A stretch of DNA of 44,924 bases. Origin: an uncultured Telmatospirillum sp. Its GTDB lineage: Bacteria > Pseudomonadota > Alphaproteobacteria > Rhodospirillales > Magnetospirillaceae. The stretch spans positions 1 through 44,924 of the forward strand of contig CAIOJO010000404.1 of assembly GCA_903858635.1 (NCBI GenBank), read 5' to 3'. Every line of letters begins with the position of its first letter. Position 1 is the first letter of the stretch. Both the position numbers and the translations under genes were made by a program. The notes below the pieces were generated by a model. That model did no database searches, had not been told where the DNA came from, and worked only from the letters and a program-made list of their open reading frames with translations. Of the stretch, positions 18,750 through 25,836 are shown in pieces.

Positions 18750-19048
18750 GTGATCTTCCGGGTGGGACAGAGCCTTGAAGCGAGGCTGCCGAGAGGCGGC
18801 GGCCAGCCCGCGGATCGCCTGGGCTTCCCCGGGAAGAGGAGGCCGGCTCTGCCTTGGGAGCCCGGATCCGCGATTGGCACCGGGCTTGGCGACGGGCAAC
18901 TCCATCTCCCGAAGGGCGGAGGGGCTCTGCCTCGTCGTGGGTAAGTCTTCCGTGTACATGAGAGGACGATGCCACGGTTCCGGGGAAGGTTCCCATGTCA
19001 ATAGTGGAGTAATTCAAAAGTTGGAACGAGACATCCGAAGGTGCGGAT
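18750..19048. other. Intergenic region upstream of the HlyD-type gene
   Basis: About 300 bases. The HlyD frame stays open through it, but the sequence lacks domain character. On the minus strand a TTGACA occurs near 19000, followed by GGGAACCTTCCCC, with no recognisable -10 at normal spacing. No RNA gene is seen. Confidence 0.35.
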
Positions 19049-19594
19049 TCAGGGTGGCAGCAGGCCGGCGTCGTCGATCTGGCGCAGAATCTCCGGCAAT
19101 CCGGCCACCGTCGCGGCGACGCCGAGGGCGACCACCAGGACCCCGCCGAGCAGGCCGGCCGGCCACGAGGTGCCGCCCCGGCCGGCCAGGAAATCGTGCC
19201 GCGCCGGCCCCGTCAAGCCGGCCGCATCGGCCTCGGTGACAGAGCCGAGGGCGGCGCGCAGGTACCAATCCTTGGCCAGGGCCGCCACCAGCAGATAGCC
19301 GGCCACGCCGCCCCAGCCGCCGGGCAGCCATTCGCCCACCATCGGAATGGCCAGCGACAGCACCCCACCAAGCCACAGCTTGCGATACCAGAACCAAGCC
19401 AGGGAAGCGCTGAAGGCGGGCCAGCTCCAGGCCGCCACCGGTCCTCGCCGGCCCGCCCGGTGCCGGCCGTGCTGCCGCCGGTAATGGCGCAGATAGACCT
19501 CGGCCTGATGACCGAAATAGATCGCCAGATCGGCCTCGACGGCCGATTGGTCGGGGCGGTCGATGGGCGCAACGCGCTGATGGAGGTCCGGCAT
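19049..19594 (-). CDS. DUF2628 family membrane protein
   Basis: From ATG 19594 the protein has about 181 aa, starting MPDLHQRVAPIDRPDQSAVE. It carries the DUF2628 hallmarks: a hydrophilic FGHQAEVYLRHYRR segment, then WSWPAFSASLAWFWYRKLWL, and two or three hydrophobic helices. Family members are small membrane proteins of unknown function. The in-frame ATG at 19714 would add a basic, low-quality extension and is less likely. It is divergent from the gene at 19760. Confidence 0.75.
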   Translation of the reverse strand: MPDLHQRVAPIDRPDQSAVEADLAIYFGHQAEVYLRHYRRQHGRHRAGRRGPVAAWSWPAFSASLAWFWYRKLWLGGVLSLAIPMVGEWLPGGWGGVAGYLLVAALAKDWYLRAALGSVTEADAAGLTGPARHDFLAGRGGTSWPAGLLGGVLVVALGVAATVAGLPEILRQIDDAGLLPP

Positions 19595-19759
19595 GCCCTG
19601 GTCTCGGAAGGTCGATCGACCCGGAATGTTAGCGATGCCCCGGGTGGCCGGCAACGCCTTCCAAACAAACCGGCGAAGGACCGGGACAGATGTCAGATCT
19701 GTGACCTCCATCACTTCATCTCGTGGCGTCGGCTTCTATCATCCGCAACATTACGTGTC

Positions 19760-20800
19760 ATGGGTATTGCCATGAGTGCTTCCGTTGTCATTGAAGATCC
19801 GTTTGAGTCCGACTCGATGGCGCGGATCAAGGCGGCCCTTCGCGGTCCTGTGACCGAGATCTGCCAAGACATCATGCCGCAACTTCGCGCTTATACACGG
19901 CGCGAAGCCTATGAACAGATCATGGCCAATCCCGAACTGACCGCCCGTTGCTTTGTCGAATTCCGCCGGCGGCCGGAACTGTTCCAACCGGTATTGTTGG
20001 GCCCCGACGCCCGGCCGGTGGCGAACGACGACCAGCCGCTGTCCTGCGGACGGACCCTGACCCAGGTGATCAGCCTGATCGTCCGCGCCGTCGCCAAGCG
20101 CTATTTCCGCGCCCGCCTGAATGTCGGACGACGGCCGCCACCGGCCGCGGCGAAGCGGCCAAGTCTGTACCAGGTGGTGTTCGGGGTGTTCCGCCCGCCG
20201 CCGCCGCCGCCCAAGCCGGCGCCCAAGGAGCCGGCCCGCGGCGACTTGCTATTTCAGGCCTTTCGCGATTTCCTGCAGTTCGAATGGCAATTGGCGCTGA
20301 TGCCGCATTACGTGCGGCTGTCCCCCACCCTGGTCCGCGCCCTGGGGGCGCGCATCCTCGAATTTCGCAGCGCCGACCAGATCAGGGACCTGGCCGAGCA
20401 CGGGACCGCGACCGAATCAACGGCTCCCGGCGTCCCGGTGACCGTCGCCGCCGAACCGAGCCCGCCCGCCCCCTTGGTCCCGCGACCCGAAATGCGCCCG
20501 GCGGCGCCGGTCGAGGGCGGCAAACCCGGCCCCACGGTGCTGCATCAGGTGAATGGTGGGCTGGTCCTTCACCTGGCCACGGAATTGGGGCTGAGCAAGC
20601 AGCAATTGGTCGTCTGCTTCATGCGGGCGCACGAGATCCTGCCGAAACAGGAATTCGCCCGCTTCGTTGCCAGCGGGCCGACCGACCAGGACGTGGCGCG
20701 GCTGGTCGCCGCCGCCCGCAAGGCGGGCCTGAACGCCACCTCCAACCTCACCGACTGCGGCGAATTCGTCACCCGCTTCTTCTTCCGCTTGCCGATGTGA
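19760..20800 (+). CDS. Unknown 341- to 346-aa protein with proline-rich linker
   Basis: Start candidates are ATG 19760 (346 aa) and ATG 19772 (342 aa); the frame open from 19196 overlaps the DUF2628 gene and is not used. An N-terminal helical section (EICQDIMPQLRAYTRREAYE, RCFVEFRRRPELFQPVLLG) is followed by a six-proline run near residue 145, a second helical section (LFQAFRDFLQFEWQLALMPH), a Pro/Ala-rich linker and a C-terminal helical domain (LVLHLATELGLSKQQLVVCF). There is no signal peptide and no membrane segment. I recognise no family. Its stop codon lies in the first unit of the 16-bp repeat before mtgA, so the two genes are probably co-transcribed. Confidence 0.68.
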   Translation: MGIAMSASVVIEDPFESDSMARIKAALRGPVTEICQDIMPQLRAYTRREAYEQIMANPELTARCFVEFRRRPELFQPVLLGPDARPVANDDQPLSCGRTLTQVISLIVRAVAKRYFRARLNVGRRPPPAAAKRPSLYQVVFGVFRPPPPPPKPAPKEPARGDLLFQAFRDFLQFEWQLALMPHYVRLSPTLVRALGARILEFRSADQIRDLAEHGTATESTAPGVPVTVAAEPSPPAPLVPRPEMRPAAPVEGGKPGPTVLHQVNGGLVLHLATELGLSKQQLVVCFMRAHEILPKQEFARFVASGPTDQDVARLVAAARKAGLNATSNLTDCGEFVTRFFFRLPM

Positions 20801-20843
20801 CAGGGAGCGTCTGTGACAGGGAGCGTCTGTGACAGGGAGCGTC
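20796..20843 (+). repeat. 16-bp perfect tandem triplication at the mtgA 5' end
   Basis: TGTGACAGGGAGCGTC is present three times without a mismatch. The first unit contains the stop codon of the upstream gene. Each unit contains an AGGGAG Shine-Dalgarno-like core and a GTG, so the repeat number could alter translation of mtgA. Confidence 0.95.
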
Positions 20844-20860
20844 TTGCGTCCGGCCCCCGG

Positions 20861-21550
20861 GTGAACGATCCTGGCCTGATGCTGTCTTGGCGACGCTTGG
20901 TTATCGCGGGGGCGATCCTTGGGCTGGGCCTGCCCCTGGCCTTTGTCGTGCTCTATCGCGTCGTCGCGCCGCCGATCACCCCGCTCATGCTGATCCGTAA
21001 GGCCCAGGGGGAAGGCCTCGACCGCCGCTGGGTCCCGCTCGAGGCCATTTCGCCCGCCCTCATGCAGGCGGTCATCGCCGCCGAGGACGCCAAATTCTGC
21101 ACCCATCACGGCTTCGATTGGCAGGCCATCGACCATGCCATCGACCGCTACGAGGACGGCGGCCGCGTGCTGGGCGCCAGCACCATATCGATGCAGACCG
21201 CCAAGAACGTCTTCCTGTGGCCGGGCCGCAATTTCCTGCGCAAAGGTCTCGAAGCGGCGTTCACCGTGCTGATCGAAACGGTATGGGGCAAACGGCGCAT
21301 CCTCGAGGTGTATCTCAATGTGGTCGAATGGGGCAGCGGCCTCTATGGTGCCGAAGCTGCGGCGCGGCGCTATTTCAACAAGCCGGCCAAGGCCCTGAGC
21401 GCCCGCGAAGCGGCCGCCTTGGCGGCGGTGCTGCCCAGCCCGCGCCGCTGGTCGCCGGTGCGGCCGAGCGGCCGCGTCGAGGCGCGCATCCGTTTGATCG
21501 CCGCCCGCATGCGGCATGTGATGATCGTTGGCGACCGGATCTGTCCCTGA
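20861..21550 (+). CDS. mtgA: Monofunctional biosynthetic peptidoglycan transglycosylase
   Basis: A GT51 glycosyltransferase that polymerises lipid II into glycan strands at the inner membrane. An N-terminal anchor (WRRLVIAGAILGLGLPLAFV) is followed by catalytic motif 1 with the Glu in VIAAEDAKFCTHHGFDW, motif 2 GASTISMQTAKNVFLW, motif 3 RKGLEAAFTVLIETVWGKRR and motif 4 ILEVYLNVVEWG. No transpeptidase domain follows, hence monofunctional. The start is uncertain: GTG 20861 is used, ATG 20879 is equally good, and the frame is open from GTG 20813 within the 16-bp repeats. Confidence 0.93.
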   Translation: MNDPGLMLSWRRLVIAGAILGLGLPLAFVVLYRVVAPPITPLMLIRKAQGEGLDRRWVPLEAISPALMQAVIAAEDAKFCTHHGFDWQAIDHAIDRYEDGGRVLGASTISMQTAKNVFLWPGRNFLRKGLEAAFTVLIETVWGKRRILEVYLNVVEWGSGLYGAEAAARRYFNKPAKALSAREAAALAAVLPSPRRWSPVRPSGRVEARIRLIAARMRHVMIVGDRICP

Positions 21551-21579
21551 CCGGGCCGCCGTAGAAGGAGACGTTGACC

Positions 21580-21780
21580 ATGGGACAGACTTTCCGCGCG
21601 ATTTGCCCGGCGACATCGGTCCTGCACGTCTTCGAACTGGTGTCCGAAGCCGGGCGCACGGCCGGCTGGTGCACCAAATGCCGCCAGGTCTGGCCGTTGT
21701 CCGAGCTGTCCGATCGCAAGGAAGGCGACCCCGTCACCCCCGACCGGCCACGCCGGCCGAAGCGCAGGCCTCGGAAATAA
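21580..21780 (+). CDS. Small protein with WCTKC motif, 66 aa
   Basis: ATG 21580 follows AGAAGGAG at 21562-21569, a good ribosome binding site. The protein (MGQTFRAICPATSVLHVFEL ... RRPKRRPRK) has one CxxC pair in AGWCTKCRQVWPLSEL, an earlier lone cysteine and a strongly basic tail. This suggests a small metal- or nucleic-acid-binding protein, but no family is recognised. It follows mtgA by 29 nt. TTG 21574 is a weaker start option. Confidence 0.6.
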   Translation: MGQTFRAICPATSVLHVFELVSEAGRTAGWCTKCRQVWPLSELSDRKEGDPVTPDRPRRPKRRPRK

Positions 21781-21782
21781 TT

Positions 21783-21905
21783 CACCACCAAGCGCCCGCC
21801 CGAGGCGGGCTGCACCAAGCCGCCCTGCGGGTGGCCACCAAGATCACCGAGGGCGCTGCGGCAGCGTCTGCGCCATTGGCTTGGTGACTTGGTGGTCTTG
21901 GTGTT
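21783..21905. repeat. CACCAAG-bounded palindromic repeat, copy 1
   Basis: Left-side CACCAAG words (CACCACCAAG, CACCAAG, CCACCAAG) are mirrored by right-side CTTGGTG words. They enclose hairpins such as GCCCGCC-cga-GGCGGGC. The same layout with different hairpin sequence occurs at 44459-44577. It lies between the convergent 66-aa gene and leuD. Confidence 0.75.
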
Positions 21906-21928
21906 TCAAACTTACAGCCGCGTCACCC

Positions 21929-22573
21929 TTACCCCTTGGGATAAGCCCACGGATAGGTTTGGCGGGCCACGTCGAGGAAGGCGCCGATCTCGGCGGCGCG
22001 CCGCAGCGTCAGTTCGATGTCGTCGAGCCCCTCCAGCAATCCACGCCGCCGCAGTTCGGGCACGGTGAAGCGGATCGACCGGCCCTGCGGCGTGGTCAGC
22101 ACGGTCTCGGCCAGGTCGACGGTAAACTGCGCCGACGGCGCCACCGGCAGCGCCTCTGCGGCCAGTTCGGCCACCGTCGCCGCCGGCAGCACCACCGGCA
22201 GGACCCCGTTCTTGAAGCAGCTGTTGTAGAAGATCTCGCCGAAGCTCGACGCGATGACACAGCGGATGCCCCATTCCTTCAGCATCCATACCGCCGATTC
22301 CCGCGAACTGCCGCAGCCGAAATTGGCCCCGGCCAACAGGATGCGGGCCGTCCTATAGGGCGGGCGGTTGAGGACGAAGTCGGCGATCTCGTTGCCCGCA
22401 CTGTCGTAGCGCCAATTGGCGAACAGCTCTTCGGCCAGGGTCGTCGAGCCCTTCTCGGTCAATACCGGCTTGGTCTTCAGCGGGCCCGACCCCGGCGCGA
22501 TGGTGTCGGTATCGATATTGTCGCGCAGCAAAGGGGCGGCGGCGCCGACCAGGGTGGTGAAGGGTTCAGCCAT
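21929..22573 (-). CDS. leuD: Aconitase-family small subunit, LeuD-like
   Basis: The 214-aa protein has the swivel domain of a two-subunit hydro-lyase. NIDTDTIAP and ILLAGANFGCGSSRESAVW are the conserved LeuD motifs, and the fold is completed by IRCVIASSFGEIFYNSCFKNG. It pairs with the LeuC-like gene whose end it overlaps by 8 nt. Family members dehydrate and rehydrate 2-alkylmalates: isopropylmalate in leucine synthesis, or dimethylmalate and related acids in catabolism. There is no leuB here, and the neighbours are catabolic, so a role in degradation rather than leucine biosynthesis is likely (inference). A longer frame to 22759 is a shadow of leuC. Confidence 0.85.
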   Translation of the reverse strand: MAEPFTTLVGAAAPLLRDNIDTDTIAPGSGPLKTKPVLTEKGSTTLAEELFANWRYDSAGNEIADFVLNRPPYRTARILLAGANFGCGSSRESAVWMLKEWGIRCVIASSFGEIFYNSCFKNGVLPVVLPAATVAELAAEALPVAPSAQFTVDLAETVLTTPQGRSIRFTVPELRRRGLLEGLDDIELTLRRAAEIGAFLDVARQTYPWAYPKG

Positions 22574-23960
22574 GCGCCGCCTCCAATTCGCGAACATCGG
22601 CGATGCGGCCGCAGACGGCGGCCGCCACCGCCATCGCCGGACTGACCAGGTGGGTGCGGGCGGCGGGGCCTTGGCGCCCGACGAAATTGCGGTTGGTGGT
22701 GGACACCGAACGCTGCTGCGGCGGGACGATTTCCCGCATCTGGTCGCCCGAGCCGGCACACATCGAACAACCGGGCTCTCCCCAGACGAACCCGGCCTCG
22801 ACGAAGATACGGTCGAGGCCTTCGGCTTCGGCCGCCCGCTTGACCGCCTGCGAACCCGGCACCACCCAGGCGGTGACGCCGGACGCCACCCGGCGGCCGC
22901 GGGCGATGGCCGCCGCCGCCCGGAGATCGGACAGCCGGCTGTTGGTGCAGGAGCCGATGAACACCCAGTCGACCGGTGTTCCCTTGATCGGCGCCCCGGC
23001 CTCGAGGCCGATATAGTCGAGGGCCCGCTGATCGGCCTCGCCGTCGGGCAGCGGGATCGGCTGGTTGATGCCGATCACCTGGCCCGGATTGGTTCCCCAG
23101 GTGACCTGCGGCTCGATCGCCGACACCTCGAATTCCCGTTCGGCATCGAACACCGCGCCGTCGTCCGAGACCAAGCCGCGCCAGCTGTCCTCGGCCTGGT
23201 CCCACGCCGCTTCGGCGGGAGCGTAGGGCCGGCCGCGCAGATAGTCGAAGGTGACCTGGTCGGGAGCGATGAAGCCGAAGCGGGCACCGAGTTCGACCGC
23301 CATGTTGCACAGGGTGAGGCGGGCCTCCATCGGCAGGGCGCGGATCGCCGGGCCGGCGAACTCGACGGCATGCCCGCTGCCGCCCGACACGCCCAGGCGG
23401 CCGATCAGGTAGAGGATCAGATCCTTGGCGGTCACCCCGTCGGCCAGCCGGCCGGACAGGGTGATCCGCATGGCTTGCGGCTTGCGCTGGATGCTGGTCT
23501 GGGTGGCCAGCACATGCACCAGCTCCGACTGGCCGATGCCCCAGGCCAGGGCCCCGAAGGCGCCCAGCGTGCAGGTGTGGCTGTCGCCACAGGCAACGGT
23601 CAGCCCGGGCAGGGCCAGCGCCTGTTCGGCGGCCAGCACATGGATGATCCCGGCGTCCGGCGCCCCCAGGTCGAACAGCCGGAAGCCGAAGCGCTGGGCA
23701 TTGTGGCGCAGGTTGCTGACATAGGGGTTTTCCGCGTCGCCGGCGCGCGGCAGGGTGGCCGGGGTGTGGTCGGCGGTGGCGAAAGTCAGCTCGGGATGCG
23801 CCAGCGGCAAGCCACGTTCGTTGAGGGTGAGGAAACCCCGCCCGGCCATGTCGTTCATCAGGTGGCGATCGACGAACAGCAGCTGAAAGCCGTCGCCGAG
23901 ATCGGCCACCACATGGCGCTGCCACAATTTGTCGAACAGGGTGCGCGGCTGTTGTGCCAT
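22566..23960 (-). CDS. leuC: Aconitase-family large subunit, LeuC-like
   Basis: The 464-aa protein starts MAQQPRTLFDKLWQRHVV. The 4Fe-4S ligands are present in VFIGSCTNSR and in GCSMCAGSGDQ, and ACGDSHTCTLGAFGALAWGIG and NRNFVGRQG are conserved. Where leucine-pathway LeuC usually reads HEVTSPQAF, this protein reads LMNDMAGRGFLTL, so the substrate-facing loop is divergent. Together with the LeuD partner and the lyase 8 nt upstream, it resembles a 2,3-dimethylmalate-type dehydratase. The frame extends 16 codons upstream into the lyase, but ATG 23960 with CTAGGT before it is the better start. Confidence 0.88.
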   Translation of the reverse strand: MAQQPRTLFDKLWQRHVVADLGDGFQLLFVDRHLMNDMAGRGFLTLNERGLPLAHPELTFATADHTPATLPRAGDAENPYVSNLRHNAQRFGFRLFDLGAPDAGIIHVLAAEQALALPGLTVACGDSHTCTLGAFGALAWGIGQSELVHVLATQTSIQRKPQAMRITLSGRLADGVTAKDLILYLIGRLGVSGGSGHAVEFAGPAIRALPMEARLTLCNMAVELGARFGFIAPDQVTFDYLRGRPYAPAEAAWDQAEDSWRGLVSDDGAVFDAEREFEVSAIEPQVTWGTNPGQVIGINQPIPLPDGEADQRALDYIGLEAGAPIKGTPVDWVFIGSCTNSRLSDLRAAAAIARGRRVASGVTAWVVPGSQAVKRAAEAEGLDRIFVEAGFVWGEPGCSMCAGSGDQMREIVPPQQRSVSTTNRNFVGRQGPAARTHLVSPAMAVAAAVCGRIADVRELEAAHG

Positions 23961-23968
23961 GGCAATAC

Positions 23969-24829
23969 CTAGCGCTTGACGCCATAGGTGTCGTCGATGC
24001 GGGCCCATTCATCGCCGCCGACCGCCTGTCGGAATTGGTCGAAGCTGAGTCCGGTGTTCCACAGGGCAAACTTGCCCGAGCTGATGTCGGCGATGGCGTC
24101 CTGCATCGCCTTGGCCGCCCGCAGCACCAGGGTGATGCCATAGGGGATCACATGGAAACCGAGCTCGGCCAGTTCGGCCGGCGGCAGGAACGGGGTGCGC
24201 CCGCCCTCGAGCGGATTGGCCAGCTGCGGCACGTCGAAACTGCGGCCGATGATCTTCAATTCCTCGACCGACTCGGGAGCCTCGATGAACAGGCCGTCGG
24301 CCCCCGCCTTCAGATAGCGTTCGGCCCGCCGCAGCGCATCGTCGAGCCCGTGCACGGCGCGGGCATCGGTGCGAGCGAAGATGAAGGTCTCGGGGTTCAG
24401 GCGTTCGGCCGAGGCGGCCCGGATCTTGGCCTCCATCACCTCGACCGGCACCACGGTCTTGCCGGTCATGTGCCCGCAGCGCTTGGGCCAGGTCTGGTCC
24501 TCGATCATCAGGGCGGAGACCCCCATGCGCTCGTAGGTCTGCACCGTCTGGACGACGTTCTTGACGTCGCCATAGCCGTCGTCGCAATCCACCAGGCAGG
24601 GCAGGTCGGTGGCCTGGACGATGTCGCGCACCGCCGCGGCGATATCGCCGAAGGCGCGCAAGCCGACATCGGGCACCCCGTAGCGGGCCCCGACCACGGA
24701 AAAGCCGCTGATGAAATAACTGCTGCAGCCGGCCTGCTCGATCAGGCGGGCGCTCAAGGCATCGAAAGCGCCGAACTGAATGAGCGGCCGCTCGGCCGCC
24801 AAAACTTGGCGAAAGGTTTTGCGTGCCAT
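23969..24829 (-). CDS. Isocitrate lyase / PEP mutase family C-C lyase
   Basis: The 286-aa protein is a TIM-barrel member of the family that includes PrpB methylisocitrate lyase and 2,3-dimethylmalate lyase. It shows LVDCDDGYGDVKNV (Mg-binding aspartates), LMIEDQTWPKRCGH (the catalytic Cys of lyases), FIFARTDARA and the C-terminal ANPLEGGRTPF. The Cys in KRCGH argues for a lyase rather than a phosphonomutase. It would split a 2-methylmalate-like acid to pyruvate plus a carboxylate; the exact substrate is not determined. GGGAG precedes ATG 24829. It is the first gene of the lyase-leuC-leuD operon, divergent from gntR. Confidence 0.87.
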   Translation of the reverse strand: MARKTFRQVLAAERPLIQFGAFDALSARLIEQAGCSSYFISGFSVVGARYGVPDVGLRAFGDIAAAVRDIVQATDLPCLVDCDDGYGDVKNVVQTVQTYERMGVSALMIEDQTWPKRCGHMTGKTVVPVEVMEAKIRAASAERLNPETFIFARTDARAVHGLDDALRRAERYLKAGADGLFIEAPESVEELKIIGRSFDVPQLANPLEGGRTPFLPPAELAELGFHVIPYGITLVLRAAKAMQDAIADISSGKFALWNTGLSFDQFRQAVGGDEWARIDDTYGVKR

Positions 24830-24882
24830 GGGTTTGCTCCCTCGATGCGGCGGCTTGGCCGGTCCGCTTGACAGCCTGGGTA

Positions 24883-24906
24883 TGTTGTATCAAGGTAGAT
24901 ACAACA
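24883..24906. promoter_or_regulatory. Perfect palindrome in the lyase/gntR divergent promoter, probable GntR operator
   Basis: TGTTGTATC-aaggta-GATACAACA has 9-bp perfect arms with a 6-bp spacer. It lies between the divergent lyase and gntR genes, 10 nt downstream of a TTGACA at 24868-24873. It is AT-rich in a GC-rich region, as expected for an operator of the adjacent HutC-type regulator. Confidence 0.8.
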
Positions 24907-24927
24907 ATACAAGACCGGGATGCAGAT

Positions 24928-25743
24928 GTGAACCGTCCACCAGCCGATCAAGCCCTGTCGCCGGCAGAGGTGGCGACGTCGCCGGTCACCGTCGGGCTCA
25001 GCAAGGGCGCCGGCACCCCGCTGCACCACCAGATCTTCCTGGTCCTGCGCGATCGCATCCTTGGTGGACGGTATCAGCCGGGCGAGACTCTGCCCGGCGA
25101 AGAGGAACTGGCCCGGCTGTTCCAGGTGTCGCGGGTCACGGTGCGCCGCGCCCTGGCCACCCTCGAAACCCATGGCCTGATCGAGAAACGTCAAGGGGTC
25201 GGCACCTTCGTCCGGCAGCATGCGGCACGCCAGCCGATCCACGCCCCGATGTCCGAACTGCTCGGGCATATGACCGAGGTGGTCGGCGAGACCGAAGTCC
25301 GGCTGGTCGAGTTCGGCTACGAGCCGGCGCCGGCGCCGGTCCGCGCCCTGTTCGACGGCCCCGCCGACGCGCTGTTCCAGCGCGCCATCCGGCTGCGTTG
25401 TTTCGTGGACAACCGCATCCTGCACCTGACCACCTATATTCCCGAGACGATCGGCCGGCGCCTCGGGCGGGACGCCATGGCCGGCGGTTCGCTGTACGAC
25501 CTGTTGCTGAAAAACGGTGTCAGCTTCGGGTCGATCGAGCAGGTGGTCAGCGCCACCCTGGCCGATCCGGTGGTCGCGGCGCGCCTGCAGATCGAGGTCG
25601 GCTCACCCCTGTTGCAGATCCGCCGCATGCATTTCGACACCCGGCAACAACCGGTGGAATATCTGGAACAATTGGCTGCACCGGGTTCCTTCGAGCTGCG
25701 CATGTCGCTGCAGCCGGGCGAATTGCGGCGATGGACGCCATGA
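24928..25743 (+). CDS. GntR-family (HutC subfamily) transcriptional regulator
   Basis: The 271-aa protein has an N-terminal winged helix-turn-helix (LPGEEELARLFQVSRVTVRR, ALATLETHGLIEKRQGVGTF) and a C-terminal UTRA ligand-binding domain (FQRAIRLRCFVDNRILHLTT ... PVEYLEQLAAPGSFELRMSL). UTRA regulators bind small-molecule pathway substrates or products and release DNA. GTG 24928 is chosen because the longer frame (from 24823) would run through the operator palindrome. It probably represses both itself and the divergent lyase-leuCD operon, and possibly the plus-strand catabolic genes. Confidence 0.9.
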   Translation: MNRPPADQALSPAEVATSPVTVGLSKGAGTPLHHQIFLVLRDRILGGRYQPGETLPGEEELARLFQVSRVTVRRALATLETHGLIEKRQGVGTFVRQHAARQPIHAPMSELLGHMTEVVGETEVRLVEFGYEPAPAPVRALFDGPADALFQRAIRLRCFVDNRILHLTTYIPETIGRRLGRDAMAGGSLYDLLLKNGVSFGSIEQVVSATLADPVVAARLQIEVGSPLLQIRRMHFDTRQQPVEYLEQLAAPGSFELRMSLQPGELRRWTP

Positions 25744-25755
25744 AGAAAGTTGGCC

Positions 25756-25775
25756 TATCAAACACTAAGTTGACA
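25756..25775 (+). promoter_or_regulatory. Candidate promoter/regulator site for the plus-strand catabolic operon
   Basis: TATCAA-N8-TTGACA lies in the 93-nt gap before the MmgE/PrpD gene. The same arrangement occurs upstream of the HMG-CoA-lyase gene (37347-37328, minus). TTGACA is a consensus -35, but no good -10 is visible. Confidence 0.45.
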
Positions 25776-25836
25776 CGATAAACGCCTTATAGGACATTGT
25801 TCGGCATCCTGCTGTTGTTGGGGGCTTGCACTGGGT

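Noticed and set aside
19196-19759. 188-codon extension of the unknown protein at 19760
   Set aside because: It is antisense to the DUF2628 gene and lacks protein-like features.
24868-24873. TTGACA before the gntR operator as a complete promoter
   Set aside because: No acceptable -10 at 15-19 nt spacing on the plus strand; kept only as context for the operator.
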